Part shown: positions 25,518 through 34,935 of the stretch, in pieces
Layout of the letters: each line of letters begins with the position of its first letter
Position numbering within the stretch: position 1 is the stretch's first letter
Origin: Bradyrhizobium sp. 190
Lineage (GTDB): Bacteria > Pseudomonadota > Alphaproteobacteria > Rhizobiales > Xanthobacteraceae
Assembly (NCBI RefSeq): GCF_023073415.1
Contig: NZ_JADPJL010000083.1
Span: 54,371 to 118,370, forward strand
DNA length: 64,000 nt
Direction of reading: 5' to 3'
Translations under genes and position numbers: made by a program
Notes under the pieces: model-generated
Told to the model about the DNA's origin: nothing
Seen by the model: only the letters and a program-made list of their open reading frames with translations
The model's database searches: none

Positions 25518-26125
25518 GGCATCCGCTCCGCCGGAGCCGATCCAGGGCCGGCTTGCCGGCCGCCCATGGCTGCCTCTCTGCCGGAAGGCTGCGAACCGTT
25601 GCGGATAGCTCCTTGAACCCTGAGCTCGGCCCTGATCGGACCGTCCTCCCCGTCCGCCAGGCTGCGGAACGAGGCCGAGGGGACGAACAATAGCGGCGTC
25701 TGGTTCTCGATCGCAAAGATCATGTCCCTGATGGCCTTCAGCGGCCCTTCGAGCTCTACGCTGACGACAATCATGTGCAACGGGTGGGACCGCCCGCCCT
25801 GCAACCCTCGGATAGCGAGCAGGTTGACGCCGGCATTCGTCGCCATCGACTTCAGGCTGGCCTGCAGGTCGGCGCTGGCGACGCGCTCCTCGCTGCCGGA
25901 AAGGAAAGGATCGCCGGACCGCCCGACGCTGCCGGCCGACTTCTTTGCCGCGCGGGTCACGGTCTGGAAATGCGCAAGCTGCGCCGCATTGTCCGAAATG
26001 TCTTCGCCCCTGCCGGCAAAGTGCGCCATGATCGGTGCAAGGAAGAAGATGACGACAAAGAGTATCGCGGCAGCATTGAAGGCCAGGAACGGCGTGCCGC
26101 GCGCCAATTTCAGATTCTGAATCAT
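25514..26125 (-). CDS. gspM: Type II secretion protein GspM
   Basis: 203 residues. A single N-terminal membrane anchor (FLAFNAAAILFVVIFFLAPIM) is followed by a periplasmic ferredoxin-like domain with GVNLLAIRGLQGGRSHPLHM and VELEGPLKAIRDMIFAIENQ. This is the GspM type-2 pattern. It partners GspL in the assembly platform. The start overlaps the gspL stop and the stop overlaps the next gene, both ATGA. Confidence 0.8.
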   Translation of the reverse strand: MIQNLKLARGTPFLAFNAAAILFVVIFFLAPIMAHFAGRGEDISDNAAQLAHFQTVTRAAKKSAGSVGRSGDPFLSGSEERVASADLQASLKSMATNAGVNLLAIRGLQGGRSHPLHMIVVSVELEGPLKAIRDMIFAIENQTPLLFVPSASFRSLADGEDGPIRAELRVQGAIRNGSQPSGREAAMGGRQAGPGSAPAERMP

Positions 26126-27231
26126 GGCGCAGCCCGGGATCTCGCGGTCGCCGCACGCGCGCCACGCAGCTTGAACACGATGCTGAAGCGATCCTTGCGC
26201 TCGTTCGCATCCGGCGTAATCGCAGAACTCAGCGTCGCGCCCGAAAACAGCGGAGACTGGTCAATGATGCGAACCAGACGTGCGGCATCCGCCGAAAACC
26301 CTGACAGCGTCACCGTGCCGTCGGCGATGCGGGTTTCGGTCAGAAAAGTATGTTCGGGCAGAATACGCGACAGCTCGTCCCACACCGCAAGGATGCCGGT
26401 CTCAGCCTTCATTGCGAACAAGCGCGCCGCAGGATCCAGGCCGTCGCGACCGCTTTGAGCTGATAGCCGGGCCTCAGCAACTGCCGTCTCCAGCGCGGCG
26501 GCAACGCTGGCCTGGCGCCATTCGAACACGATCAGGCCAAGCAGGACGGCGCCGAGCGCGGCGACTGCCAGCAGCCGAACCGCCCGCAGCGCCCACGCCG
26601 GATCTTCGTCACTGACGGCGCGGAACGTGATGACGTGCGCGGCCTCGCCGCCGGCGTCTGCCACCGCCAGACAGTCGACATCCCGCGACGCCAGACCGAG
26701 CTCCGCTAAAGCCGCCTCGGCGCGATCACGCCTGATAATCCAGTGACACATCGGAACGACGCCATCGGATTCCTCTCCGACAGCGGTTGCGGCATGCCAG
26801 ATATCCGAAAGCTGGAATGGCGTTCGCCGCAATATGTCCTGGTCAAGGATCTTGGGCAGGGCGCCAAAGGCCGCCTTGGGCACACTCAACTCGCGCAGAA
26901 AGAAAAGCTCGCGCGAAAGCACCGGCGCCACGGTCGTCGCATCCCGCGACGCGCCCTGCTCGGTGAGCCACTGCTCGAGTGCGGCCGCGTTGAAAAGCGG
27001 CGATGGAATCCGGATTTCCCCGGGACCCGTGGCAGACACCAAGCGGCATGTGATGCTGTCGCCATCCCGCCAAAGCGTGACCTGCGGCCTCGCCTCGCCC
27101 TCGGCCCATTCGCGCCAGCGCGCAGGAACCGCGTCACGCAGGCCCGACAGCCACCATTGCGCAAAGCCCTTGCCCCACGCCGTGAGGACGTGGAGGCCAC
27201 CGGCGCGGGCTGGCAGATCGGCGACAGGCAT
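26122..27231 (-). CDS. gspL: Type II secretion protein GspL (PilN-type C-terminus)
   Basis: About 369 residues from ATG 27231; a GTG at 27240 is possible and neither start has a clear ribosome-binding site. The N-terminal actin-like cytosolic domain includes LFFLRELSVPKAAFGALPKI and TPFQLSDIWHA. A membrane span lies near residues 215-235 and a PilN-like periplasmic domain follows (VWDELSRILPEHTFLTETRI, then TLSGFSADAARLVRIIDQSP). It recruits the GspE ATPase to the membrane. Confidence 0.8.
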   Translation of the reverse strand: MPVADLPARAGGLHVLTAWGKGFAQWWLSGLRDAVPARWREWAEGEARPQVTLWRDGDSITCRLVSATGPGEIRIPSPLFNAAALEQWLTEQGASRDATTVAPVLSRELFFLRELSVPKAAFGALPKILDQDILRRTPFQLSDIWHAATAVGEESDGVVPMCHWIIRRDRAEAALAELGLASRDVDCLAVADAGGEAAHVITFRAVSDEDPAWALRAVRLLAVAALGAVLLGLIVFEWRQASVAAALETAVAEARLSAQSGRDGLDPAARLFAMKAETGILAVWDELSRILPEHTFLTETRIADGTVTLSGFSADAARLVRIIDQSPLFSGATLSSAITPDANERKDRFSIVFKLRGARAATARSRAAP

Positions 27232-27240
27232 GATCGTCAC

Positions 27241-27560
27241 TTGCGTGATCGGGACATTCGATTCGAATGCGCGAAGCCTATTTACTAATTCTTTACGAAG
27301 AGTAACGAGCGGCCGTTCACTGGCTGCGTGAGGTGCCCGGCGGTCCTCAGTCCGTGCTTCAACTGGGTTTGATCATTCGTTTACCGTCTTGTTTAGACGC
27401 GATTATTCGAAACTTGGGCGGCACGCCTCAGCGCCCAGACGCAAAATCGTCAAAACAACCCCATGCAAAGTAGGATGGGCCCCGGCTCGCAGCACTCACG
27501 CCGCTTGCATCCGGGGCACGAGATGGTCCGTCGTCACGGCCCAACCTGATCTCATCTGCT
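27241..27560. other. 320-bp gap inside the gsp cluster
   Basis: No gene is supported. It breaks the otherwise overlapping gsp run between gspJ and gspL, so a separate promoter for gspL-M-C/N-O is likely here. No homopolymeric terminator is evident. Confidence 0.5.
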
Positions 27561-28205
27561 CTATCCTTGACGCAGGGCCACGACGGTGGCGGGCTCGTTG
27601 CGCCGCTCGTCCTCAAATTCAATCCGGATCGAGACCAGATCCGGCAGCCGCTCGGCGCGAACCCAATCGGCGCGCCAAGCCGGCTTTACCTTCGGGTCGA
27701 TGGTGCCGAAATACCCAAGACGAACTTCGCGTACGCCGCGGAGCACCACGACGCGCGTTGGCCACGGTTCGGGATTCTCCTTCGCGAGGCCGCCCTTGAG
27801 TAGGACGAAATCGACGACGATATCGCCGCCGCTCCGCCGCAAGACGATCTTGTGCGACCCGCCTCGCAACGACCGTCCCTCGCTCAACCCCACGAAGGAA
27901 ACCACCTCACCGCGACCGTCGAACCCGATGGCGTCTTTCGGCCCTGCCCCGTCAAACCGGACTGGGAGCGCGGACCCCACCAGCGCGGCGACGGTCTGGA
28001 TCGCGGCACTGGTCTCACTCACGATCTCGCTCGCGCGATCGGCGCCGAAAGCCTGCCGCGCCATCGACAGCCCGCCGGCCAGAAAGCCTGTCAGGATCGC
28101 CAGGATGGCAAGCGACAGGAGCAGCTCGATCAACGTCAGCCCCTGCTCGCCCCTCCGGCGCGCAGCAACGCGGGCGATCAGCCGGCTGCGGACCGCGCGC
28201 GTCAT
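27561..28205 (-). CDS. gspJ: Type II secretion minor pseudopilin GspJ
   Basis: 214 residues. Basic leader ending in EQG, then LTLIELLLSLAILAILTGFL with Glu5, the prepilin cleavage signature. The longer beta-rich C-terminal domain (SHKIVLRRSGGDIVVDFVLL and DLVSIRIEF) fits GspJ rather than GspH or GspI. It helps form the pseudopilus tip with GspI and GspK. Its start overlaps the gspI stop by four bases. Confidence 0.8.
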   Translation of the reverse strand: MTRAVRSRLIARVAARRRGEQGLTLIELLLSLAILAILTGFLAGGLSMARQAFGADRASEIVSETSAAIQTVAALVGSALPVRFDGAGPKDAIGFDGRGEVVSFVGLSEGRSLRGGSHKIVLRRSGGDIVVDFVLLKGGLAKENPEPWPTRVVVLRGVREVRLGYFGTIDPKVKPAWRADWVRAERLPDLVSIRIEFEDERRNEPATVVALRQG

Positions 28206-28648
28206 GGCTTCGCCTCGCTCGCAAGCTTCAACGCCGCGAGCTTGATGGCGGTGCCGTCCGGCGCCTCGACGGCTATTTCAACCCAGAACGACTGCAAGGC
28301 GCCATTTGCAGGCGCAGGCCGCGCGCCTTGCGCCGATCGCGTATCGCCGGCGGGACGAAGTTCCGTGACGGTCTGCCGCCACCGGAATTTGTTCGCAACC
28401 AACCCCTCCCGGTAGCCCGGCGCAAGCGCCTCGGAAATTCCGGCGGCTTCGAGACGCGACTGTGCAACCCGCAACGCACTGCGATTGACCTGCGTGCGCG
28501 CATCGGAACGCATCGCCATCACCACGCCGGTCGATATTGCACCGAGCCCCAGCGCCAGGATGACGAAGGCAACGAGGATTTCGATTAGCGCAAAACCTCG
28601 CTCGCCATCGCGCCTTGTCAACATTCGTCTGGATCGCGCGCCCATCAT
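28202..28648 (-). CDS. gspI: Type II secretion minor pseudopilin GspI
   Basis: 148 residues. Leader ending in GERG, then FALIEILVAFVILALGLGAI with Glu5. The following SALRVAQSRLEAAGISEAL is the conserved GspI region, with later WRQTV and a short C-terminal domain. It nucleates the pseudopilus tip. ATGA overlaps with gspH upstream and gspJ downstream indicate tight coupling. Confidence 0.85.
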   Translation of the reverse strand: MMGARSRRMLTRRDGERGFALIEILVAFVILALGLGAISTGVVMAMRSDARTQVNRSALRVAQSRLEAAGISEALAPGYREGLVANKFRWRQTVTELRPAGDTRSAQGARPAPANGALQSFWVEIAVEAPDGTAIKLAALKLASEAKP

Positions 28649-29085
28649 TGGATCAACCGCGGTTCGCCGGTCAGCCAGTTGACGGCGATGCGCGCCGATC
28701 GCCCATCCAGCGTCAACGCGATCTCGCCGCCGGAAGACTGGCCGTCCGGATAGAATCTGATACCGCCGAGATCGCCGGAACGTTCGGTCTCGGCCACCAC
28801 CACCGCGGCAATCATTCCACGCGGCAGATTGTGCATGGAATTCGGCAGGCCGAACCGGCCTTTCTCCACGTCGATCCGGAACAGCGTTTCGGCATTGCTC
28901 GACATCGCCTGCGCGCGGGCCAATTGAAGCGTCGCCGTGACGGAGCGCGCCGTGACGGCGACACGCGTGGCCACGGCCTTCGGTTTGGCGGACAGCGTGC
29001 CGGCAAGGACAAGCCCGATGATCCCGATGACGACGAGCAATTCGGCCAGCGTGAACCCGGCGGACGATCGTGCGGGGCGTCTCAT
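28645..29085 (-). CDS. gspH: Type II secretion minor pseudopilin GspH
   Basis: 146 residues from ATG 29085, overlapping the gspF stop by four bases; the frame is open to 29613, but that extension lies inside gspF and is not coding. Leader SSAG, then FTLAELLVVIGIIGLVLAGT with Glu5. The C-terminal part (GGIRFYPDGQSSGGEIALTL) is the GspH/FimT signature. It bridges the tip complex and the GspG shaft. Confidence 0.85.
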   Translation of the reverse strand: MRRPARSSAGFTLAELLVVIGIIGLVLAGTLSAKPKAVATRVAVTARSVTATLQLARAQAMSSNAETLFRIDVEKGRFGLPNSMHNLPRGMIAAVVVAETERSGDLGGIRFYPDGQSSGGEIALTLDGRSARIAVNWLTGEPRLIQ

Positions 29086-30347
29086 TGGAAAGCGAGATTG
29101 TTGATCGACAGCACGGCGCTCATCACATGCATGATGAGCCCACCGATGCTTCCGCCGATGACAAGCGTCAAAGCCGGCGTCAGCAGGCTGACCATGCGCT
29201 CGATGCGCCGCTGCAGGTCGGCCTCGATCACGCTTGCCACCTGAATGAGCATGGGGCCGAGCTGACCGGATTCCTCTCCGACGGCGACGAGACGAAGCGA
29301 TGCCGGTGGCAACAGACCGTCCCCCTCGAAGGCGCGGTGCAGCGGCGTGCCTTCCGGAACACGCTTGATCGCGTTTTCGTAGAGCGCATTCAGGTGCCGG
29401 TTGGTGACGAGCGCACGGGCGGTCTGCATCGCAGACATCAACGGCACCCTTGCGACGAGCAGCGTGCCGAGCGCCCGCGCAAAGCCACCGGCTTCGCGGT
29501 TTCGAATGAGCGCGCCAATCACCGGCGCCGAGCATTTCAAGCGATCGGCACCGAGCATGACTTCCGGATTTTGCTTCGCCTTGCCCCACAATACGAAACC
29601 CGCTGCGCCGCAAAGAGCGACTGCCAGCAGGACGATCAGCCAGTTGTCCTGAACCTCCTCGAAGAAATGCAGGATGCCCGGAAGCGGAAGGCCGGCATCG
29701 ACGAAGATCGGCGAGATGCTGGGTATCAGCACGAACACGATGACCACGACCGATACCAGCGACATCAAGATCAGGATCAGGGGATAGACGAGCGCGGAGG
29801 CAATCTTGTTGCGAATCTCGAGCCGGCGCGCCAGCAATTCGGCGATCTGCTTGAGGACCTGCCCGGTGACACCTCCGGCTTCGCCGGCAGCCAGAATGGC
29901 CCGGTAGTCCGAGGGAAACACGTCCGGTCGTTGCGCCATCGCCTCCGAAAGCTGCAATCCGGCCAGCACGTCCTTGAGAAGCCCGTTGGCAAGACGCGCG
30001 GTTTTCGGCGCGGCGCCCGGCCCTGCGATGATCCGGAACGCGGCATCGAGCGTCAGCCCGGAATTGGTCAGCGAAGCCAGCTCAACCGTAAAGGCGGTCA
30101 GCTCCTTCAGGCTGAAGCGGTTTGACTGAACGAGCTCCCGTTTCCAGATCGACGTCTCCGTTTCGCGCGCTGGAGCGGATGGCTGTCCCGAGCGTTCCGC
30201 CGTCCGGTCGGTCACGCCGTAGGTTTCGAACGGCGTCAGCCCCGAGCCGTAGAGCGCGTCGATAGCCGCATCGAGGCCTTCGGCAACGATCGTCCCTACG
30301 GTGACCGCGCCTCGTTCCGTGTAAGCCTTGTAGTGAAAAGTTGCCAC
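29082..30347 (-). CDS. gspF: Type II secretion inner-membrane platform protein GspF
   Basis: 421 residues from GTG 30347, with GGGAG upstream. Two tandem GspF/PilC domains: the first contains FTVELASLTNSGLTLDAAFR and AILAAGEAGG, the second FARALGTLLVARVPLMSAMQ and AVGEESGQLGPMLIQVA. Three membrane helices separate and end them (ALVYPLILILMSLVSVVVIV and others). It forms the rotary platform under the pseudopilus. It starts 14 bp after gspE. Confidence 0.92.
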   Translation of the reverse strand: MATFHYKAYTERGAVTVGTIVAEGLDAAIDALYGSGLTPFETYGVTDRTAERSGQPSAPARETETSIWKRELVQSNRFSLKELTAFTVELASLTNSGLTLDAAFRIIAGPGAAPKTARLANGLLKDVLAGLQLSEAMAQRPDVFPSDYRAILAAGEAGGVTGQVLKQIAELLARRLEIRNKIASALVYPLILILMSLVSVVVIVFVLIPSISPIFVDAGLPLPGILHFFEEVQDNWLIVLLAVALCGAAGFVLWGKAKQNPEVMLGADRLKCSAPVIGALIRNREAGGFARALGTLLVARVPLMSAMQTARALVTNRHLNALYENAIKRVPEGTPLHRAFEGDGLLPPASLRLVAVGEESGQLGPMLIQVASVIEADLQRRIERMVSLLTPALTLVIGGSIGGLIMHVMSAVLSINNLAFQ

Positions 30348-30361
30348 GGGCCGTGCTCCCT

Positions 30362-32143
30362 TCAGGACGCGCGGGTTACGCGAAGGACTTCTTCAAGCGA
30401 AGTCTCGCCGGCCCCGACCTTCAGCAAGCCGTCTTCGTAGAGCGAGTGAAAGCCTGCTTCACGCGCGATCTGCTCGATCGCACGCTGATCCTGGCTTCGT
30501 CTTCCGATCGTTTCGCGGATGGCATCGTCGATTACCAGCAGCTCCGAAATCGTCGTGCGGCCGCTATAGCCGGTATTGCCGCACGCCTCGCAGCCAACCG
30601 GCTCCCGGCTGTGCGACCAATCTATTCGCGGATTGCCTGCTATCGCCATCTTGAGCTTGCCATGCGCGCGCTCGCCGTCGCTGTGCAGTCGCGAGCAGAC
30701 CGGACAAAGCTTTCTGACCAGGCGCTGCGCCATCACTCCCGCGATCGTCGAGGCGAGAAGGTAGCGTTCCAGTCCGATGTCGATCAGGCGCGTAATCGCG
30801 GCAATCGCGCTGTTGGTGTGCAAGGTCGAGAACACCAGATGGCCGGTCAGCGCTGCCTGGATGGCGATCCGCGCGGTTTCGAGATCGCGGATTTCGCCGA
30901 TCATGACGATATCAGGGTCCTGGCGCAGGATCGAGCGAAGCGCCGTGGGGAAGTCGAGACCGATCTGCGGCTGGACCTGGATCTGGTTGATCCCGGAGAG
31001 CTGATACTCGATCGGATCTTCCACGGTGAACAGCTTCAGTTCGGGTCGATTGAGATCCTTCAACGCAGTGTAGAGCGTCGTCGTCTTACCGCTGCCGGTC
31101 GGACCGGTGACCAGAATGATGCCGTTCGGAAGCGCCATCAGGCGCTGGAGACATGCTTGCGTCCTGCCGTCGAGCCCGAGCTTGGTGAAATCCAGCTCCA
31201 CCCGGGTTCGATCGAGAATTCTCATCACGACGCTTTCGCCGAACACCGTCGGCAAGGTCGAGACACGAATGTCGATCTCGACGCCGCGAACCACGGTCTT
31301 TATACGGCCGTCCTGCGGCAAACGCCGCTCGGCGATGTCGAGCTTGGCCATGATCTTCACGCGCGTCGTCAGCGCTGCGCGCAGCGTCGCGGGCACGAGA
31401 CGCTCCTGCTGCAAGAATCCGTCAACGCGGAATCGAACGGCGACGGCATCGCGTCCGGGCTCGATGTGCACGTCGGACGCGCCACGCTCGACGGCCCTCG
31501 CAATGATCTGATTCACCAGCCGGATGACCGGCGCTTCGTTGGCGATATCGCGCAGACGCTCGACGTCGAATTCGCTGCCGTCGTTGCCTGATATCGCGAT
31601 GTCGTCGGTTTCCTCAGGCGGCATCTCGGACGCCGCGACCTGATACAGCGTCCGCAAGGCGCGCTCGATTTCCGCCGGCGCAATCACGGCGAGCTCGACG
31701 CGCACGTCGAGCATGTAGCTGATGGCCTTTACGGACTCGTCGACAAAGGGATCGGCGGTGGCGATCAACAGGCGCCGGCCGTCGAACGAGATCGGCAGGA
31801 TCCGATTAGTCTTGAGGAAAGAGAACTGCAAGCGATCCGCCAGGACGGGCCGGGCCGGGAGATCCACAGGTTCGATCAGAGGAAGACCGCAATAGGTGGC
31901 GTAGGCCAGACAGAGGTCGGCCTCGGAAATCAGACCAAGCTTGACCAGTACGAGATCGAAACGCTCGGAAGCCGCTTCGGCGGCCCGCCGGGCCCGGCCG
32001 ACGGCGGCGGCATCGACCAGGTCCTTGCCGACCAGAAGGTCGGAGAACGCCTGCGCGAAGCCGGCGTCCCTTGGCCTCGGCCATTCCGTTCCCCGGCCTG
32101 GAGGCGCGGCCGGGCGCAACAATTGCTGGATATCGAATGACAT
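30362..32143 (-). CDS. gspE: Type II secretion ATPase GspE
   Basis: 593 residues. The N-terminal part (about 1-180) is a MshEN/GSPII_E-N-like domain. The ATPase core has a Walker A GPTGSGKTTTLY, Asp box, Walker B DPDIVMIGEIRD and His box (TGHLVFSTLHTNSA). A zinc motif follows with CPVC and later CEACGNTGYSGRT. It powers pseudopilus assembly. First gene of the minus-strand gsp operon and divergent from gspK across about 150 bp that should hold both promoters. Confidence 0.94.
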   Translation of the reverse strand: MSFDIQQLLRPAAPPGRGTEWPRPRDAGFAQAFSDLLVGKDLVDAAAVGRARRAAEAASERFDLVLVKLGLISEADLCLAYATYCGLPLIEPVDLPARPVLADRLQFSFLKTNRILPISFDGRRLLIATADPFVDESVKAISYMLDVRVELAVIAPAEIERALRTLYQVAASEMPPEETDDIAISGNDGSEFDVERLRDIANEAPVIRLVNQIIARAVERGASDVHIEPGRDAVAVRFRVDGFLQQERLVPATLRAALTTRVKIMAKLDIAERRLPQDGRIKTVVRGVEIDIRVSTLPTVFGESVVMRILDRTRVELDFTKLGLDGRTQACLQRLMALPNGIILVTGPTGSGKTTTLYTALKDLNRPELKLFTVEDPIEYQLSGINQIQVQPQIGLDFPTALRSILRQDPDIVMIGEIRDLETARIAIQAALTGHLVFSTLHTNSAIAAITRLIDIGLERYLLASTIAGVMAQRLVRKLCPVCSRLHSDGERAHGKLKMAIAGNPRIDWSHSREPVGCEACGNTGYSGRTTISELLVIDDAIRETIGRRSQDQRAIEQIAREAGFHSLYEDGLLKVGAGETSLEEVLRVTRAS

Positions 32144-32294
32144 TCGCGCGCTCGGCGGTGGGGTCTGCGTCCGCGCGATTCTAGGGGGTTTTGATTAACA
32201 CAAGCTGTTTGACGCTTTGTTTGCCATTCCCGCGTAAATATCAGCCGAAGATGCAAGGTCAGGTCCGCTGGCCGGCCCAGCAAGGCTTATCGAC

Positions 32295-33209
32295 GTGGCA
32301 AACCGGCCAAAGGCTCGAACCAACCGACGTCCTGTCCCCGACCGACCGGAACGCCCTTCCCTGCCTCGCTCCAGGGCCAGCCAATCGGGCTTCGCGCTGG
32401 TCGCCGTGATCTGGACTTTGGGCCTGATTACGCTGCTTGGAATGGCTGTCATCGTCGGCGCGCGTTACCGCACCAAGACGTCGTCGAACTACGCTTCGGT
32501 GACCGCAGCCGAGATGGCGGCAGAGAGCGCCGTCAATCTGGCGATTGCCACGGCGCTGACTGCTGCGCCCGAACAAGCCGTTAATTTTCCGTTACGGTGC
32601 CGGTTGCCCGGCGGCGAACGCGCCACGATCACGGTCGAGGAAGAGACCGGAAAAATCGACCTGAACACGGCGAGCGCGGCCGCATTGACGCGCCTCTTCA
32701 CCGCGCTCACCGGCGATCAGTCGCGAGGCACGCGCATCGCCGCGCAGATCATCGAATTCCGCAAACCGAAGGCGCAGATCACACCAGCCGCAGGGCCTGC
32801 TGAAACGCGCTTCACGACCGTGATGCAACTGGACCAGATCGACGGCATGTCGCCCCGGTTGTTTCGGACAGCGCTTCGCCATGTCACGGTTCGCTCGGGA
32901 CGGCCGGAGCCTGACATGGAAGCCGCCTCCCCCGCCATGCTTAGACTGCTCAATGTCGAGCCGAAGCAGGCGACCGCCAAGCGAGGGCTGCCCACAGGCG
33001 GCAGCATGACCATCCGCGCGGACATCAGCGCCTTGGACGGCACGCGCTTCATACGCGAGGCACTGGTCTCGCTGGAGGGCGGTAACGGGCGCCCCTACGT
33101 CATCCGCGAATGGCGGCGCGGGGATATCGATTCATCAAGCCCGCGGCAGGAGCGCCCCCAAGGCGCTGCGCGCGCATGCCTGCGTGTTCGCGAAGCAGCA
33201 GCAAGCTGA
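32295..33209 (+). CDS. gspK: Type II secretion minor pseudopilin GspK
   Basis: 304 residues from GTG 32295. The basic Pro-rich leader ends in SQSG, followed by FALVAVIWTLGLITLLGMAV. The position-5 residue is Val-Ala-Val rather than Glu, as expected for GspK, which alone lacks Glu5. The large alpha domain follows (GKIDLNTASAAALTRLFTAL, then MQLDQIDGMSPRLFRTAL). It caps the pseudopilus tip with GspI and GspJ. It is divergent from gspE, and an IS element follows 131 bp downstream. Confidence 0.87.
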   Translation: MANRPKARTNRRPVPDRPERPSLPRSRASQSGFALVAVIWTLGLITLLGMAVIVGARYRTKTSSNYASVTAAEMAAESAVNLAIATALTAAPEQAVNFPLRCRLPGGERATITVEEETGKIDLNTASAAALTRLFTALTGDQSRGTRIAAQIIEFRKPKAQITPAAGPAETRFTTVMQLDQIDGMSPRLFRTALRHVTVRSGRPEPDMEAASPAMLRLLNVEPKQATAKRGLPTGGSMTIRADISALDGTRFIREALVSLEGGNGRPYVIREWRRGDIDSSSPRQERPQGAARACLRVREAAAS

Positions 33210-33339
33210 CCTTCCGCACGACTCAAAGCTGCAGCTAGGGTGCGTACTCATAAAGTCGGTTGCTGCGAGTCGGCCACCCGATGTCTGCTTCTCCCCCAAC
33301 AGCGGCGCGGGAGCCGACATCACGGCACTTCGCCTTCGG

Positions 33340-34902
33340 GCAGATTTTGTTGCAAAAGTCAGTTGAGACAGGCTGCGAAGCGTGATTCCGTTGTGGTGAC
33401 GCGATTCTCGGTGAGGTCGATCCATGATGGGCCGTCTGAAGAGTGACCAAGGTCAACTGTTCTACGAGTTTCGTCTTGGCGATGCGGTCCCCGAAGATCA
33501 TCTGGTGCGGAAGATCGACACTGCTCTCGATCTATCCTGGCTCCGCAGCGAACTTGCACCCCATTATTCGTCGATGGGCCGCCCGTCGATCGATCCGGAA
33601 CTGATGATCCGGATGCTGGTCGTAGGTTATGTCTTTGCGATCCGCTCGGAGCGATTGATCTGTCGTGAAGTGCAGGTGAACCTCGCCTATCGCTGGTTTT
33701 GCAAGCTCGGTATCGACGATGCTGTCCCGGATCATTCGGCGTTCTCGCGTGCCCGGAACGAGCGTTTTCGCGAGGGGGATGTTTTTCGCCGCGTGTTTGA
33801 GCGTGTCGTTGAGGCGTGCATTGCGGCCGGTCTGGTTGGTGGCGAAGGCTTTGCCGTCGATGCGAGCCTGATCCAAGCCGACGCCAACAAGCAGCGCTCG
33901 ATCGCGGGTCAGGATTGGCGCAGGGATCGTGATCCGGCAAGATCGAGCCGCGCGGTGAAGGAGTATCTGGCGACCCTCGACGATACGGCGTGGGGTGCGG
34001 CCAGTGACGTTGTCCCGAAGTTCATCTCGCCGTCCGATCCTGCGGCCCAGTGGACCGGGGCTCACAAGGGACCAGCATTCTTCGCTTACTCCGACAATTA
34101 TCTCATCGACGTGAAGTTCGGCGTCATCGTTGACGTCGAGGCCTCCCGCTCCATTCGCCAGGCCGAGGTCGGAGCGGCGAGGACCATGATTGAGCGAACG
34201 GAGGAGCGCTTTGGTCTCAAGCCGGAGCGGCTTGTTGGGGATACCGCTTACGGGGCTGCTCCGATGCTGAACTGGCTGGTCGAGGAGAAGGGCATCGCGC
34301 CACATATCCCCGTGTTCGACAAGTCGAAGCGAGATGACGGCACCTTCTCGCGCAGCGACTTTCGATATGATGCGACCAGCGACGTCTACCACTGCCCGGG
34401 CGGGAAGCAACTCGGAACGAGCGGCACCGTGCACGAGGGCAGGACACTTCTATATCGCGCCAGCAAACTCGACTGCGATGTATGTCCACTCAAACCGCAG
34501 TGCTGTCCAAAAGACCCATCGCGCAAGATCCCGCGCGACATCCATGAACACGCCCGAGACGTTGCCCGGTCGTTTGCTGACACCGAAGGCTTTGAGAAGT
34601 CACGACGTGAGCGCAAGAAGATCGAGATGCGGTTCGCACACTTGAAGCGCATCCTGAAGCTCGGTCGGCTTCGACTGCGTGGACCACGAGGCGCCCAGGA
34701 CGAGTTTGTTCTTGCTGCCATCGCCCAGAACCTGCGGCGGCTCGCGTCGCTGGTCGCGCGACCGCCACCCGCTCAGGCTTTGTGCATCGCGTAGCGTTGG
34801 AGTTGTGTAGAGGCGTCAGGGCCGGCGGATCAAAGCCGGCCGCCCCTAGCGAAGTGGCCGAACTATCCATCGCAAACAGCCGACTTTTGCAACAAAATCG
34901 GC
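33340..34902 (+). mobile_element. IS1182-type insertion sequence with 23-bp inverted repeats
   Basis: The ends are inverted repeats (33340-33362 and 34880-34902) sharing GATTTTGTTGCAAAAGTC and matching at 21 of 23 positions. They enclose one transposase gene. The size of about 1.56 kb is normal for the family. I could not identify a clear target duplication. It lies between gspK and the repeat-rich block that precedes gspD. Confidence 0.8.
33424..34794 (+). CDS. IS1182-family transposase
   Basis: 456 residues and apparently intact. The N-terminus MGRLKSDQGQLFYEFRLGDA and VPEDHLVRKIDTALDLSWL is the family's DUF772-type domain, with RPSIDPELMIRMLVVGYVFA. The DDE catalytic residues are likely in FAVDASLIQADANK (Asp), GVIVDVEASRSIRQAEVG (Asp) and KKIEMRFAHLKRILKLGRLR (Glu). 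A Cys-rich insert (DCDVCPLKPQCCPKD) precedes the last block. It should be able to move the element. Confidence 0.9.
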   Translation: MMGRLKSDQGQLFYEFRLGDAVPEDHLVRKIDTALDLSWLRSELAPHYSSMGRPSIDPELMIRMLVVGYVFAIRSERLICREVQVNLAYRWFCKLGIDDAVPDHSAFSRARNERFREGDVFRRVFERVVEACIAAGLVGGEGFAVDASLIQADANKQRSIAGQDWRRDRDPARSSRAVKEYLATLDDTAWGAASDVVPKFISPSDPAAQWTGAHKGPAFFAYSDNYLIDVKFGVIVDVEASRSIRQAEVGAARTMIERTEERFGLKPERLVGDTAYGAAPMLNWLVEEKGIAPHIPVFDKSKRDDGTFSRSDFRYDATSDVYHCPGGKQLGTSGTVHEGRTLLYRASKLDCDVCPLKPQCCPKDPSRKIPRDIHEHARDVARSFADTEGFEKSRRERKKIEMRFAHLKRILKLGRLRLRGPRGAQDEFVLAAIAQNLRRLASLVARPPPAQALCIA

Positions 34903-34935
34903 CAAAAGCCGACATCGACAGCGTGGGGGCTGACG

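Noticed and set aside
25518..26210. N-terminal extension of the GspC/N-like frame
   Set aside because: It lies entirely inside gspM in another frame; the real start is the ATGA overlap at 25517.
27428..27622. 64-residue frame in the gsp gap, considered as a missing gsp gene
   Set aside because: No prepilin or membrane signature; it overlaps gspJ.
29086..29613. N-terminal extension of the gspH frame
   Set aside because: It overlaps gspF and precedes the prepilin leader; ATG 29085 gives a normal pseudopilin.
29070..31591. Long plus-strand open frames opposite gspF and gspE
   Set aside because: Shadow frames of the well-supported gsp genes, with composition unlike a protein.
33271..34935. GCCGACATC on both sides of the IS, considered as target duplication
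   Set aside because: The copies are not directly adjacent to the inverted repeats and lie in related repeat sequence.
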